Assembly: GCF_008629675.1 (NCBI RefSeq)
Contig: NZ_VWOX01000002.1
Location: 620,001-684,000, forward strand
Direction of reading: 5' to 3'
DNA: 64,000 nt
DNA from: Roseiconus nitratireducens
GTDB lineage: Bacteria > Planctomycetota > Planctomycetia > Pirellulales > Pirellulaceae
This document shows positions 29,118-39,609 of this stretch, one piece after another. The first letter of the stretch is position 1; the number at the start of each line of letters is the position of its first letter. The notes under the pieces are model-generated. The model was not told where the DNA came from. It made no database searches and worked only from the letters and a program-made list of their open reading frames with translations. A program made the translations under genes and the position numbers.

Positions 29118-30563
29118 ATGTCCGCTGCCGTCCGCCCTCTCTGTGACTTGACACGCCGGTCGTTTCTTGGCGACGTCACCACCGCGCTCGGCGGGGTTGG
29201 GCTGTTGCATTTGCTTTCCGGTTCGGCGTTGGGCGAATCGTCGACGTGGCAGCCCGGTCAAGGTCAGACGCACCATCCGGCCAAAGCGAAACGGGTCTTG
29301 CAAATCTTTTGTCCCGGTGCCGCTTCGCACATGGACCTGTGGGAACACAAACCGGCCCTGGAAAAGTACCACGGTCAGCCGTTGCCCGGCGAAGAAGACA
29401 TGGTCTCTTTCCAGGGAAAGAACGGCAACCTGATGAAAAGCCCTTGGGCGTTTGAACGGTCCGGGCAAACCGGCAAACCGATCAGCTCAATGCTGCCGAA
29501 CATGGCCCGTCACGTTGACGACATCGCCTTCCTGCATGGGATGCACAGCAAAACCAACACGCACGGCCCGGGTTGTGTCTTCATGAACACCGGCCATGCA
29601 ACCGAAGGATTCCCCAGTGCGGGTGCCTGGATCAGCTATGCGCTGGGCAGCGAAAATCAAAACCTGCCGACGTACGTTGCCATCTCAGACCTCCGTGGCG
29701 AGCCGCCCAACGGCAAAGCGAATTGGTCCAACGGTTTTTTGCCCGCACGACACCAGGGGCTGATGATGAGCGACCAAAAACCCATTCGCAATCTGGCTCG
29801 GCCGGAGAGTGTGACGCCCGCCGAGGAGCTCGCGGCCCGCGACCTGCTCCAGCAATTGAATCAGCGGTTTGCCTCATCGCACCCGGCCAACAGCGACCTT
29901 CAAGCCCGCCTGGCGGCGTACGAGCTGGCCGCCCGGATGCAAATGTCGGCCCCCGAAGTCGCCGACTTGTCGCGTGAGTCCGACGTCGTCCATGAATTGT
30001 ATGCGACACGCGATCCGAACCACTTGAAGGCCGCGTACGGACGCAACTGTCTGCTGGCCCGGCGGTTGTTAGAGCGTGGTGTCCGATACGTCAATCTTTA
30101 TTGCGCGTCGCGGGCTTCGGGAGTCGATGGCTTGCTGAATTGGGACGCTCACAAAACTCTGAAAGCCGACTACGAACGGCACTGCCCCATTTTCGACCAA
30201 CCCACCGCAGCTCTGCTGACGGACTTGAAACGGACCGGACTGCTGGACGACACCTTGGTGTTGTGGACGACGGAATTTGGCCGGATGCCGACGCATCAAG
30301 CCGGAACGGCCGGGAGAGATCACAATCCCGATGGTTTCACGTGTTGGATGATGGGTGCCGGGGTGCGAGGCGGCGTCTCTCACGGTGCAACCGATGAGTT
30401 CGGTCGCAGGGCAGAGCAGCATCCCACCACCGTATGGGATTTCTATGCGACCGTGTTGCATCTACTTGGCTACGACCATGAACGGTTGACTTGGTACCAC
30501 AACGGACTCGATCGACGTCTGACAGACGTCCACGGCAACGTGATCAAGGAAGTGTTGGGGTGA
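29118..30563 (+). CDS. DUF1501 family Tat-exported protein
   Basis: A 481-residue protein with a twin-arginine signal (TRRSFLG at about 12-18, then a hydrophobic stretch to residue 38). DUF1501 belongs to the alkaline-phosphatase/sulfatase-like superfamily and lacks the formylglycine site. Recognisable segments are RVLQIFCPGAASHMDLW, AFLHGMHSKTNTHGPG, DDTLVLWTTEFGRMPT and GRDHNPDGFTCWM; the acidic and histidine residues probably bind metal. It pairs with the upstream DUF1549/1553 gene in one transcription unit. Confidence 0.93.
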   Translation: MSAAVRPLCDLTRRSFLGDVTTALGGVGLLHLLSGSALGESSTWQPGQGQTHHPAKAKRVLQIFCPGAASHMDLWEHKPALEKYHGQPLPGEEDMVSFQGKNGNLMKSPWAFERSGQTGKPISSMLPNMARHVDDIAFLHGMHSKTNTHGPGCVFMNTGHATEGFPSAGAWISYALGSENQNLPTYVAISDLRGEPPNGKANWSNGFLPARHQGLMMSDQKPIRNLARPESVTPAEELAARDLLQQLNQRFASSHPANSDLQARLAAYELAARMQMSAPEVADLSRESDVVHELYATRDPNHLKAAYGRNCLLARRLLERGVRYVNLYCASRASGVDGLLNWDAHKTLKADYERHCPIFDQPTAALLTDLKRTGLLDDTLVLWTTEFGRMPTHQAGTAGRDHNPDGFTCWMMGAGVRGGVSHGATDEFGRRAEQHPTTVWDFYATVLHLLGYDHERLTWYHNGLDRRLTDVHGNVIKEVLG

Positions 30564-30590
30564 AATAGCATTCCGTCGTAGCATTCTGTC

Positions 30591-30683
30591 GTAGTTACGT
30601 TCGCCAGAGCGTAGAGATGCCGTAGTCACGCTCGCCAGAGCGTGGAGCACCCGCCCCAGCCACCATCTGGCGACGGCGGCTAC
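30591..30683. repeat. cluster of three REP-like palindromes
   Basis: Two direct GTAG-headed units (30591-30614 and 30622-30645, core CGCTCGCCAGAGCG) and one inverted unit (30659-30683, GCCACCATCTGGCGACGGCG then GCTAC) fill the gap between convergent genes. Same family as 4557-4581 and 40941-41075. Confidence 0.75.
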
Positions 30684-30696
30684 AACGATCCGAAAT

Positions 30697-31326
30697 CTAA
30701 TCGCTGTATCTCAAAGTCACCCGTCCCTGATCGCGTCGAGCGTACAGAATCGCGACCAACAGAATTGCAATCCCGGTCAACTCCAGCAGGTCCACCCACC
30801 AGGCGTCAGAGATCCACGGGGCGAGCAGGCTGATCATCACCACACGCAGGCAGACAAAACCGATTTGCGTCACCACGGCCAGCCATAGCAAACGGGTCAC
30901 AAGAGAACTCTTCTGGTGCATCGCCTGACGCAACAGCTTCCAGGAAGGTCGCGCCAAAATCCCCACCACGGCCAAGACCAGGACCGTGAATGCGGCTCGT
31001 AAAGCCAGTTTGTGATCGTACAGTCCCGATGCTCGCGCCAGCCACTTGCCACCGTCGATCACGAACGTCTGCAGATCGGCCTGCTTGTTGATCCCGAGGA
31101 CCAGGAACAAGATTCCGACAAGCATCCATTGCCGCGACGAGGGCGCGATCGATGGTCGTCCTGCACTCCGCCTGGACTGCACCAACGCCATCGTCGCCAC
31201 CGCTAAATAGGCAAACGTCACGAACAGACTGATGGGATCCGGATCCCCGAGAATCCTCCACCCATCGTCGACGGCGGATAGCGGCAGAGGCAACAGCGAC
31301 GTGCCGCACCACCGCATCTCGGTCAT
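30697..31326 (-). CDS. hypothetical multi-pass membrane protein
   Basis: A 209-residue protein with about five transmembrane helices (for example LFVTFAYLAVATMALV, MLVGILFLVLGI, AAFTVLVLAVVGILA, LLWLAVVTQIGFVCLRVVMI, LTGIAILLVAIL). ATG 31326 is chosen because it overlaps the TPR gene stop as ATGA, showing translational coupling. No family is recognised. Its coupling to the exosortase locus suggests a membrane role there. Confidence 0.8.
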   Translation of the reverse strand: MTEMRWCGTSLLPLPLSAVDDGWRILGDPDPISLFVTFAYLAVATMALVQSRRSAGRPSIAPSSRQWMLVGILFLVLGINKQADLQTFVIDGGKWLARASGLYDHKLALRAAFTVLVLAVVGILARPSWKLLRQAMHQKSSLVTRLLWLAVVTQIGFVCLRVVMISLLAPWISDAWWVDLLELTGIAILLVAILYARRDQGRVTLRYSD

Positions 31327-34300
31327 CGATCCCATGGTGCTTGAAACGATTCCCAAATCGGCTGCTCCAATGGATGCAGTTCACCGGATGTCAGTCCTCG
31401 CCCTGCGGCTCGGTCAGCCAGCTCTCGCGCCTGGTTGGTCATGCCCTTCTCTCGCGCCGCCCAAGCAAGGTGGAACAGGGTGACCGCATTCGGATACAGC
31501 TCACCGGCCCGCTCAAAATCTCTGATGGCGCCATCGACGTCGCCGGCTTTCAGCCGAGAGACCCCTCGGGTATCCAACAGGAAGAACTTCTCGCCCTGCT
31601 TATCGATCGCCTTGCTACAAATCTCGACGGCCAGGGGAGCATTCTTCTCGGTCAACCCGAGCAGCGTCGCAAGGTTATTGATCGCGACGACTTGATCGGG
31701 ATCGTCCAGCAAGATGGACTCGTAGATCGAGATCGCACGCTCGAAGTCACCACGCTTCTCATTCAGCCGCGCGACGATCACGGCGATGGTCGCGTCCGTC
31801 GAGTTTTGTTTGAGCAGCGGCTTGTAAACCGATTCGATCGCGGCCAGCGATTTGGCACTGCAAACGTCGCCGGCGAACACGGCATCGGCGAACGCAACCA
31901 ACTCCTCTTCGGATGCAGATGCAGCAGATTTCTGAAGCGAGATTGCCGCCTGATCGCAGTGCCCCTGTTGCAGCAGACGAAGCGCATTTTCGACCTCTGG
32001 CGTTTCATCACTCTTGGCCAGACGATCCGCCATCGACTCCTCAGCGGCACGAAAACGTTGCGCGGCCGTCTTCAGGCGATTTGTCAATTTCCCATTGCTA
32101 CTGCCGTCATTCTGGACAACCCGCAATTGCTTCTCCAATTGATCGGCGTATTCGGCGACCATGGCATACCGCTTGGCAAGGGTGGTCGCCCCGACAAACC
32201 ATTCGGTTTCACGTGCCTGACCGCGGGAAGCCGACGCGGCCGAAGACGCCGTCAGATTGGACAGCAGTTCGTCGTACTGGCTACGCTGGAATCGGATGTC
32301 CGCCAGCAGCTTGGCGGTCGCCGCATCTTGAACGTTCTGCTTGACCAGCCGACTGACCCACAGATCCGCCTCGGTCGGTTCCCCACGATCCAACAGCAGT
32401 TTTGCATAAATCTGTTCGTACTTTGGCTCGCACAGCTCTTCATCCAGAAGCAATGGCATCATCAAGTCACTGGCCTTTTTCGTCTGCTTGTCCGCCGCAT
32501 ACAACTGTCCCATCATGAACTTTTCGTTCAAAGTTGGTTCCCAGTCATAGTTTTCGAGAAGTTCTTCAAACTGCTTTAGTGGCTTCTCCGGATTGCTTTT
32601 GCCTAAGTAAATCGCATCCACAATGGCTCGGGCGACAAGATCATCTTGCGACTCTGGCTCGTGCGACAAGTTACGCGAGATCAGACGCTGAGCGCGAGCG
32701 TAATTGTCGGAGGCTCTTGATTCGGCTAGTGTCAATGCCAGCGTGCGACGGGCCCACTTTGCCACCTTGCTTTGCTCACCCTGCGATTCCCCGGACACCT
32801 CAATCAGCCGCTGCAAAAACTCCACAGCGTCATCGCGTGACTTGATGGACGACACCAGGGCGAAGGCCTCTTCGTTGCGTTTGATCCCCTCCAACGTGCT
32901 CAGGTCGATTGCACTCAAGACCCGCGCGGCCTCCGCCTTATCTGGAAGTGCCAGATAACCCTTGGCGACGTTGATCAGGCTGCCGGGATCGGACGGTTCC
33001 GCGGACTCTTCAGCTTCAGCCAACGCCTTCCGCGCCTCACCAAGTCTTGCATTGCGATTCAAGTACCCGATCCACGCGAGCCGAGCGGACGTCGGATCGT
33101 CGGCGCTCTGAATGGCGTTTTGGTACGCCGCGTCAGCCTCAGACGAGTGCTTCGTCAGCTCTTCCATTCGAGCCAACCACAGATAGTCGCCTTCCGATTT
33201 CGATTGACTCGCCGCCTCACGAGCATGCACCAAAGCACGACGCATGTCCGCATTCCGGTAGCTGACCACCGAAGCATATCGAGCCATCTCGGCACTCACG
33301 GATTTTCCACCCTGCAACAACTGGCGGATGATTCCGTCGGCTTCGGCAAAACGTTTTTCCTCCGTCAAGAGTGCAAGAAGATGCTGCAGGGTCGCCGTTT
33401 GACGCCACCCCAGGCTTATCGCCCGTTGGTACGCCTCGATCGCTTTTTCCGACTCGCCGGCCCGCTCGTAGATCGACCCCGACAATGCGGGAATCAAATC
33501 CAGATTCGGCCGCTGTCGGGCCGCGTCGGACAAGTGCTTCTGCGCTTCCCCTGACGTCTCCTGGTCCAGATCCCACGACTCCGTTTCCATGACCTTCTGC
33601 AATGCCGTCCCGCAATTCCAGAGCGCACCTTCACCCACCGTTTGACGCAGATCGCTGGTGACGGATCCCATCTCGCTCACCAGCCGATCCCGATCTGCAG
33701 GGTCAATCGATTGTTCGTTCTCACTGCCCTCTTGAAGCTTGACTTGGTACTCACGATAGACGAGTTCCATCTTCTGTTTCTGTGCATTCAGGTCGCTCGG
33801 GTCTTTCTCTCGTTGACGGTCGACAACCTCTTCCGCCAAACGAGACTCACCGGATGAAACCAGCAAAGGGATCATTAGACTGGCAAAATCATCTTGTTGA
33901 TCTTCCGACCAATTCGGGGTCTTAGTCGCGAGCTTTGCAAGTTGCTCCGAAAGATCCTGCTTGCCTTGATCGACAAGCAATCGCGCCGACGCGTATCGCA
34001 AGGTGGGCGTTTCTCCGATCTCCGAGACCGCCTGATTGAGTAACTCTTCTGCCCGCTCCCATTCCCTTTCGTCGATCTCAAGCAAAACGCGGTCGGACCA
34101 AACGGCCGCCTGATCCGGAGCCGACTGCAAAACCGATCTGGCTTCATCCCCTTTGCCTTGTACCAGCAACATTTTGGCACGGAGCACGGCCACGTCCGAC
34201 GCACGCTTCGGATCCTTGCTCATCGCGTCCAAAACCGTTTCGAATTGGCTCCAGTCCCGACTCTCCTGTGGCCGACCAAGGTTCTGCGAATACAGCAGCC

Positions 34301-35861
34301 AGGCAAAATTCAGGGGCGCGGTGATGGAACCGTTCGGCCGATTGGCCACGACTTCGTACTGCTGGACGGCCTCGTCAAGTCGCCCCAACTTCATGTAGGC
34401 AGCCGCCAGTCGTTCGTGACCCGGCAACCACCTGGGATTCGACTCGACGACCCGCCGCAGCGTGGAAACTTGCTCGTCGAATTGTTCTCTTTCTTCGTAA
34501 ATTGCTGCCAGAGTGAGATCCACCAGACGCAGGAGCTCTTTACTGTCTCGCAATCCACTGCGAGATTTCTCGAGCTCTTCGATAGCCTTCTTCGAGTCGC
34601 CGGTGACGGCCAGCAACTTTCCCTTTAGGAAGCTCTGAAGCGGCTTCGAAAAGTTGGTGTTCTCAAGCTGATTGATATGTTTGCGTGCAGCTTCCGGGTC
34701 GCCGTTTTTATCGTCCAACAGTTGATTGGCGAGATTCCATCGCAATTCCACTGCCCCCGGAAGCCGAGCGATGCCTGATTCCAAGTACCGCTGACTTTCG
34801 GCCATCAGCTTCTCTTTCTCGGCAGTGGAAATCGACGAATCCTCCGCCAACTTCGCCGCAGCACGCGACGCGACTCGGTAAAACATCGCCGAATCTGGGA
34901 ACAACTGGATCCCACGCTGCGATAATTCCATCGCTCGGCGGAGTTCTTCCCGTTGCATCGCAACCGTCACCGCAAATTCCAACGATTCACGTGATTCCGG
35001 TGCCAGCTCCAAAGCCCGCGTCGCGGATTCCTCCGCTCGATCGAGATTCGCCTTGAGGGATCCGCTGGTGTCGGTCGTCACCGACGGAGTGAGGCCGCCG
35101 GTCTGATCCAGGAAAAAACGTCCACGTGCGACGTGCGCATCGGGATCCTGCGGATACTGCTTCAGCAGGAGGTCCAGCACCTTGAGTCCTTCCTGGGGGC
35201 GTGCCACCGAATCGGTCAGCACGGTCGCCAGTTTGATGTAGGTTTCGATCGGTGCTTCGCCCGTTTCGATCGCTGCCCGATAGGCCGAGATCGCGTTGTC
35301 GCCGGCTGCAATTTCTGACGCGGCCGTGACATCTTCCGTCCCGGACGCGTCACTTGCTTCGTTCGAAGATGCCTCTTCCGGGGAGAAGACTCCGAATCCA
35401 AATTCGCGAAGTCCAACCAGCGCGTCGCCCTTGAGTGTCAGCAAAGTAGCGCGATTACCCTGCCCGTCTTCGAGCAAATCGTTGATTCGTTCCAGAGCGT
35501 CTGCGTACCGTTCCAGTTGAACAGCCAGACGTGCCAATCGCAGTTCATTCTGGGCATCACCGGGTTTCAATCGCTCGGCACGCAAGGACGTCAAAAACGC
35601 ATTCCTTGTATCGCCTAGCGTTTCCAGTATTTCGGCCAGCTCGAGCAGTGCCTCCGCATCGTTGGGCTCCATCCGTAGCGCGCGGTTGTAGAACGAAACC
35701 GCTTCGGGCAAAGAGCCCTCTTCCACGGCACGGCGGGCTTGTTGGACGAAGAATTCTGACTGCTGGCCGACCTGGTAGCGGTGCAACATCAGCACCGACA
35801 ACGCGGCAACAACGACCACGAGCAGGCTGACAATCAAGACGCGCCGGTTGATTCGCGGCAT
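31323..35861 (-). CDS. giant tetratricopeptide-repeat protein of the exosortase locus
   Basis: A 1512-residue protein anchored by one N-terminal transmembrane helix (MPRINRRVLIVSLLVVVVAA, continuing to about residue 28) with the rest predicted to be periplasmic. ATG 35861 is preferred over an upstream frame to 35936. Successive TPR units are visible throughout, for example AVSFYNRALRMEPNDAEALL, ATRALELAPESRESLEF, AIEAYQRAISLGWRQ and the last AIRDFERAGELYPNAVTLF. Acidic residues predominate. Large TPR proteins accompany exosortase loci in many bacteria (PEP-CTERM/TPR or PrsT types) and may scaffold polysaccharide or protein export. Upstream neighbours on the same strand are EpsI, a BY-kinase and the exosortase. 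Confidence 0.88.
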   Translation of the reverse strand: MPRINRRVLIVSLLVVVVAALSVLMLHRYQVGQQSEFFVQQARRAVEEGSLPEAVSFYNRALRMEPNDAEALLELAEILETLGDTRNAFLTSLRAERLKPGDAQNELRLARLAVQLERYADALERINDLLEDGQGNRATLLTLKGDALVGLREFGFGVFSPEEASSNEASDASGTEDVTAASEIAAGDNAISAYRAAIETGEAPIETYIKLATVLTDSVARPQEGLKVLDLLLKQYPQDPDAHVARGRFFLDQTGGLTPSVTTDTSGSLKANLDRAEESATRALELAPESRESLEFAVTVAMQREELRRAMELSQRGIQLFPDSAMFYRVASRAAAKLAEDSSISTAEKEKLMAESQRYLESGIARLPGAVELRWNLANQLLDDKNGDPEAARKHINQLENTNFSKPLQSFLKGKLLAVTGDSKKAIEELEKSRSGLRDSKELLRLVDLTLAAIYEEREQFDEQVSTLRRVVESNPRWLPGHERLAAAYMKLGRLDEAVQQYEVVANRPNGSITAPLNFAWLLYSQNLGRPQESRDWSQFETVLDAMSKDPKRASDVAVLRAKMLLVQGKGDEARSVLQSAPDQAAVWSDRVLLEIDEREWERAEELLNQAVSEIGETPTLRYASARLLVDQGKQDLSEQLAKLATKTPNWSEDQQDDFASLMIPLLVSSGESRLAEEVVDRQREKDPSDLNAQKQKMELVYREYQVKLQEGSENEQSIDPADRDRLVSEMGSVTSDLRQTVGEGALWNCGTALQKVMETESWDLDQETSGEAQKHLSDAARQRPNLDLIPALSGSIYERAGESEKAIEAYQRAISLGWRQTATLQHLLALLTEEKRFAEADGIIRQLLQGGKSVSAEMARYASVVSYRNADMRRALVHAREAASQSKSEGDYLWLARMEELTKHSSEADAAYQNAIQSADDPTSARLAWIGYLNRNARLGEARKALAEAEESAEPSDPGSLINVAKGYLALPDKAEAARVLSAIDLSTLEGIKRNEEAFALVSSIKSRDDAVEFLQRLIEVSGESQGEQSKVAKWARRTLALTLAESRASDNYARAQRLISRNLSHEPESQDDLVARAIVDAIYLGKSNPEKPLKQFEELLENYDWEPTLNEKFMMGQLYAADKQTKKASDLMMPLLLDEELCEPKYEQIYAKLLLDRGEPTEADLWVSRLVKQNVQDAATAKLLADIRFQRSQYDELLSNLTASSAASASRGQARETEWFVGATTLAKRYAMVAEYADQLEKQLRVVQNDGSSNGKLTNRLKTAAQRFRAAEESMADRLAKSDETPEVENALRLLQQGHCDQAAISLQKSAASASEEELVAFADAVFAGDVCSAKSLAAIESVYKPLLKQNSTDATIAVIVARLNEKRGDFERAISIYESILLDDPDQVVAINNLATLLGLTEKNAPLAVEICSKAIDKQGEKFFLLDTRGVSRLKAGDVDGAIRDFERAGELYPNAVTLFHLAWAAREKGMTNQARELADRAAGRGLTSGELHPLEQPIWESFQAPWDR

Positions 35862-36270
35862 GAGATTGAAGATGGAGAATTGAAAAGGGAGGGGGAGGGA
35901 AACCTGACCACGCAGTTTAGCAGGATGTTTCGTCAAAAGGGCAAAACTCTGAACGCACTGCGTGACGGAGTCCGCGTCCGGTCAGATCGACAGGCCGCAA
36001 GATCTCCGTTTGAAAACAACTAGGCTGGATTCCCTTCCAGTCGGGTAACTCGATCGAACAACGGCATCCTGGGCCCGCGGTCTGGTGGAGATCAACGGGA
36101 CAGCGCCACTTTAGGTGAGCCGCGTGGCGCTAGCCGCGGGTCTACTCGCCTCAACCGGCGGCTAGCGCCTAGCCGCTCATTGCACTGCAAGACGAATTCT
36201 CGAAGCTTCGCTTGAAGACGTGCGGTGACGCCCGGCAAAGCGAGGCTTTCCGCCGCGACCGCGACGGCAG
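35862..36270. other. gap inside the exosortase locus with two repeat types
   Basis: This 409-bp gap separates the EpsI-like gene from the TPR gene on the same strand, so the TPR gene may have its own promoter. It contains a GTGAGCC-type palindrome (36115-36179) and a CCGCCGCGACCGCGACGGCA motif near 36251 that recurs inverted near 47400. No gene is seen. Confidence 0.5.
36115..36179. repeat. GTGAGCCGCGTGGCGCTAGC-type interspersed palindrome
   Basis: GTGAGCCGCGTGGCGCTAGC ... GGCGGCTAGCGCCTAGCCGC forms a long imperfect hairpin. A diverged second copy is at 47308-47372. The two are over 11 kb apart in unrelated intergenic regions. Confidence 0.7.
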
Positions 36271-37008
36271 CTACGGCGCTTCGCGACCTTCCAGCGGTGG
36301 CATCGCACCAATCTGCGCGACCCGCGGGTTACTGCGATCCAAACCCGCTTCACGGACCGTCTTGGCGTGCCACTCGATCATGCCGCCCAGCAAAGGCTCA
36401 ATCACGGGGCGTGCGTCTTCGATGGACGCCGCGGAAGTTTGCACCAGATATTTGGTCACCACCGGCCAAGTCGGGCGTCCCAGAAGTTCCAGCTGGACGA
36501 GTCGGGCACCGCTGTCAGTAATGTAATGTTGGTCGCCAACCTCGTAGGTGAAGCCGAGCACCACGCGTTGATCGCCTTGCTGCATCAAAGTGAATTGCAC
36601 GGGCAGCGAATCGACACCGTCAACCTCCAGTTCTGCCGTTTGCTTGCCGACCAACTTCCAGCCGGTATTGCGATAACAGACCTCTGGATGGTGCGGACAC
36701 GTCTCGGCCACATATTCCGGATTGTTCCAGACGGCCGCATGGACATAGGCAACTCGTCCCAGGTCATCACTGAATCGTAGACTTGCCACGTCGATCGCAT
36801 CGAGCACTTCGTATTCTTGCTCGCTGAGCGCCACCGATTGACCTCGCCAAGGTCCAATCTCCTGCGGCAGATCTTCCAGCTGGAACTTCGGTTTTTCGAT
36901 CACGGGGGGCGCACCGACGCCCGCTAGCGTCAATCCGATCATCACGACCGAAACCAGTGCAACAGCGACGACCCCGATGGTCGAGCGTGTTTGCGTCGAA
37001 AACTTCAT
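36271..37008 (-). CDS. exosortase-associated EpsI-like protein
   Basis: A 245-residue protein with one N-terminal membrane helix (about 9-32, IGVVAVALVSVVMIGLTLAG) and a periplasmic domain of the EpsI (DUF3485) type: LEDLPQEIGPWRGQSVALSE, then VYVHAAVWNN-like and CYRNTGWKLVG motifs, and a late amphipathic PVIEPLLGGMIEW. EpsI domains occur only with exosortases, fused or separate. It lies 10 bp after the BY-kinase gene. The exact biochemical role is unknown. Confidence 0.87.
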   Translation of the reverse strand: MKFSTQTRSTIGVVAVALVSVVMIGLTLAGVGAPPVIEKPKFQLEDLPQEIGPWRGQSVALSEQEYEVLDAIDVASLRFSDDLGRVAYVHAAVWNNPEYVAETCPHHPEVCYRNTGWKLVGKQTAELEVDGVDSLPVQFTLMQQGDQRVVLGFTYEVGDQHYITDSGARLVQLELLGRPTWPVVTKYLVQTSAASIEDARPVIEPLLGGMIEWHAKTVREAGLDRSNPRVAQIGAMPPLEGREAP

Positions 37009-37018
37009 TCATGCGCCC

Positions 37019-39517
37019 TTATCGGCGGTAGTAATAACTGTTGTCGTTTGAACCATCGTTGCATCCGTTGACGACGACGCCCATGATCGGCGTTCCGTGC
37101 GCCCGCAGGGTTTCCGCTGCCGCGATCAGCTGCGGCGTCCGGCTGCGATCACGCATCACCGCCAACACACAGCCGTCGACATGTTCCCCGATCACACGGG
37201 TGTCAACGACCGGAAGAATGGGCGGCGTGTCGACGATGACAAAATCGAAATGAATCCGCAGCTCATCAAACAATCGCGGAATCGATTCTTGGGCCGCGGC
37301 CGCGAGGTTAACATTCTCGACCGACCCGGCCGACATGTAGTAGCGGAGCTGACTTTGACGGCGAACGCATTCTTTCCAGTTGGCCGATGCCGCGACGATG
37401 TCGGACACGCCAATGCCGGGCTCGCAGCCGAGGTCCACGTGCAGGGAGGGCCGGCGAAGATCAAAATCAACAATGACGGTCCGGTACTTTGCTTCGGCCA
37501 ACCCGCGCCACAAGCTGCGTGCCAGTGTGCTTTTCCCTTCTCCGGAAACTGCACTGCTGACCATGATGATGTTGGCATCTTCAAACTTGGCCTTATTGAC
37601 CAACATCGCCACGATGGAATTGACGGAGTTTCCGAACGCCCCGTGGACAAAGTTATCGTCGTTGAATTGCGCAGAAATCTGCCGCTCGCGCGGGACGCTG
37701 CCAAGAATCGGTAGCCCCGCCTCCCGGCTGACGGACTCCGAATCGTTGACCAACTTGCTGCGGACATCCAGGCCGATGAATCCCAGCAGGGGCAAACACA
37801 GACCGGCAAACCCCATCACGCCGCTGGCCAGCACTCGTTTCTTGCTGCCGCTGTTCGTACGAGCCCTCGCATCATCAACGACGGTCACGCGAGGCTGAGC
37901 ATTCAATTCGATCGAAGTGCGTTCGATCTCCGCGGCGAGTCGAGTGAGAACATCGCTAAGCGACGCGATTTCTGATCGCTTCATCTCGATTTCCATCGAA
38001 CTCTTACCAAGTTCTTTGACCTCCTCGTCCATTTTGACCAGATCGTCGTTGATACGCTCCGACTGTTGCTTCAGGACGCCGGCGGCGATCTTGCGGCTTT
38101 CGATCGCTCGTTTCTGCGTCTTGATCTGTTGGTCCAACTCTTGAATTTGCAACGCCTTGGCACGCTGTTCGCCGGTCAGGTTCGCGTAGCCAGCAATCTG
38201 TTCGCCTTCTGGATTCATCTCCTTGTATTTGCGCGTTTGGGCGATCCGTACCAGATCCTCCCGGCGGCGTTCGAGTTCTTTTTCCAGACGCTCTAGTCGG
38301 CCCACTTGGTGACGAACCATGCCTTCACCATATTCCAACCGGTAAAGTTCGATCTCGTCTTTGACCTGCCGACTTTCGTTGTAAAGCCGCTGGTAGATGT
38401 TGTCGGAGGCGAGAATGGTGGAAACCTCCACTTCGGTCAGCCGCATCTCCTCGGGGATCTGATCCATGGGCGGGACGGAATCCGCAACCAGTTTTTCGGA
38501 ATCAGCAGCGGAAGATTCCCCATCCTGTTTGGCGATGTTGGATCCCTTCGATTCGGCCTGCTCCCCTGCGGCATTGGACTTCCGCATCGCATCCAACTCT
38601 TTCTCCAACTTCGCTCGCGTTGCCTCCATACCAGCCAAGAGCTGTTGGTAAGCTTCCAGCTCACCCTCCGCTCGCAACAGATTGAAGTTGACTTTACCCA
38701 GTTCCGATTGGATTTGGCCGTACCGTTGCACCGACATCTGTTGGGCGATACTCAGTGATTCACTGTCGCTAGTTCCCAAACTTTCTGCGCGTAGCTGCAA
38801 ATCTTGTCTCTCGCGGCGAATGGCTTCAGACCGCTCATCGTAGATTTCTCTCAACTCCTTCAAGCGACTATCACGCTGCTTGCGTTCTCCGTTTGCGACT
38901 TCGCTCATGTAGGCCTGCACAACCGCGTCCAACACGACAGCAGCAGCCTTCGCGTCATCTGCGCTCAAGCTCACCGCCATCAATTCTGAGCGGCCTGGAA
39001 AATCAACTTGCAACTCTTCTGCCAACCACTGCTCGGGGTCAGGTTTTGAGCGAATGAGAGACAGTCGTCGAACTTCCTCATTCTTTAAGGCAGTCGCCAA
39101 AACCTCGCTCGTCTTGATCAACTGACTTTGAGTGTTCTTGTACAATTCATAAGAGCCGCGTCCGCCGCCACTCTGGTCGGCTGTCTGAAAAATCAGCGGT
39201 GCGGCGACCGAATCGATTTTCAAAACCGCGACCGCCATGTCTTTCGGTTTCAGCGCAATCCAGGCAGCACCCGCCAGAAGCGGCGCCAACATCAATCCAA
39301 AGATCAGCGCCAGCGGCCACCTTCGCCGCACCGAGTGCCGAATGACGGCCGGATCAAACTGGGGCTCGTCGTCATCGATCGTTCCCTGAACGACCGGGGG
39401 CGGCATCACCGGGGAGCTGCCGTTGACACGAGGACGCGACGTGCGAAGCGAACGCGGCTCGGTCAACAAGCCACGGTCATCTCCGTCACCACTTCCGTTT
39501 CCGTTGATGAATTCCAT
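37019..39517 (-). CDS. Wzz/GumC-like chain-length regulator fused to BY-type tyrosine kinase
   Basis: An 832-residue inner-membrane protein. Two transmembrane helices (about 68-92 and 565-590) bracket a long periplasmic coiled coil (about 200-540, rich in Glu, Arg and Gln). The cytoplasmic kinase domain shows Walker A SSAVSGEGKSTLARSL, Walker A' VIVDFDLRRPSLHVDLG, and Walker B FDFVIVDTPPILPVVD. The C-terminus is a tyrosine cluster (SYYYRR), the autophosphorylation tail of bacterial tyrosine kinases. Such fusions control exopolysaccharide polymer length. It lies between the exosortase and EpsI genes, the order seen in exosortase/EPS loci. Confidence 0.93.
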   Translation of the reverse strand: MEFINGNGSGDGDDRGLLTEPRSLRTSRPRVNGSSPVMPPPVVQGTIDDDEPQFDPAVIRHSVRRRWPLALIFGLMLAPLLAGAAWIALKPKDMAVAVLKIDSVAAPLIFQTADQSGGGRGSYELYKNTQSQLIKTSEVLATALKNEEVRRLSLIRSKPDPEQWLAEELQVDFPGRSELMAVSLSADDAKAAAVVLDAVVQAYMSEVANGERKQRDSRLKELREIYDERSEAIRRERQDLQLRAESLGTSDSESLSIAQQMSVQRYGQIQSELGKVNFNLLRAEGELEAYQQLLAGMEATRAKLEKELDAMRKSNAAGEQAESKGSNIAKQDGESSAADSEKLVADSVPPMDQIPEEMRLTEVEVSTILASDNIYQRLYNESRQVKDEIELYRLEYGEGMVRHQVGRLERLEKELERRREDLVRIAQTRKYKEMNPEGEQIAGYANLTGEQRAKALQIQELDQQIKTQKRAIESRKIAAGVLKQQSERINDDLVKMDEEVKELGKSSMEIEMKRSEIASLSDVLTRLAAEIERTSIELNAQPRVTVVDDARARTNSGSKKRVLASGVMGFAGLCLPLLGFIGLDVRSKLVNDSESVSREAGLPILGSVPRERQISAQFNDDNFVHGAFGNSVNSIVAMLVNKAKFEDANIIMVSSAVSGEGKSTLARSLWRGLAEAKYRTVIVDFDLRRPSLHVDLGCEPGIGVSDIVAASANWKECVRRQSQLRYYMSAGSVENVNLAAAAQESIPRLFDELRIHFDFVIVDTPPILPVVDTRVIGEHVDGCVLAVMRDRSRTPQLIAAAETLRAHGTPIMGVVVNGCNDGSNDNSYYYRR

Positions 39518-39609
39518 GAAATCAATCCCTCTTGCCGACCATCACGGGCGGTTCAATATCAATCTTGTGTACGACGTGTGCGGGTTCAGTGACTCTTCGA
39601 CCGGATCAT

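Noticed and set aside
31341..32579. 412-codon plus-strand frame inside the TPR gene
   Set aside because: It mirrors the TPR coding sequence; the minus strand shows repeated TPR consensus and translational coupling at both ends.
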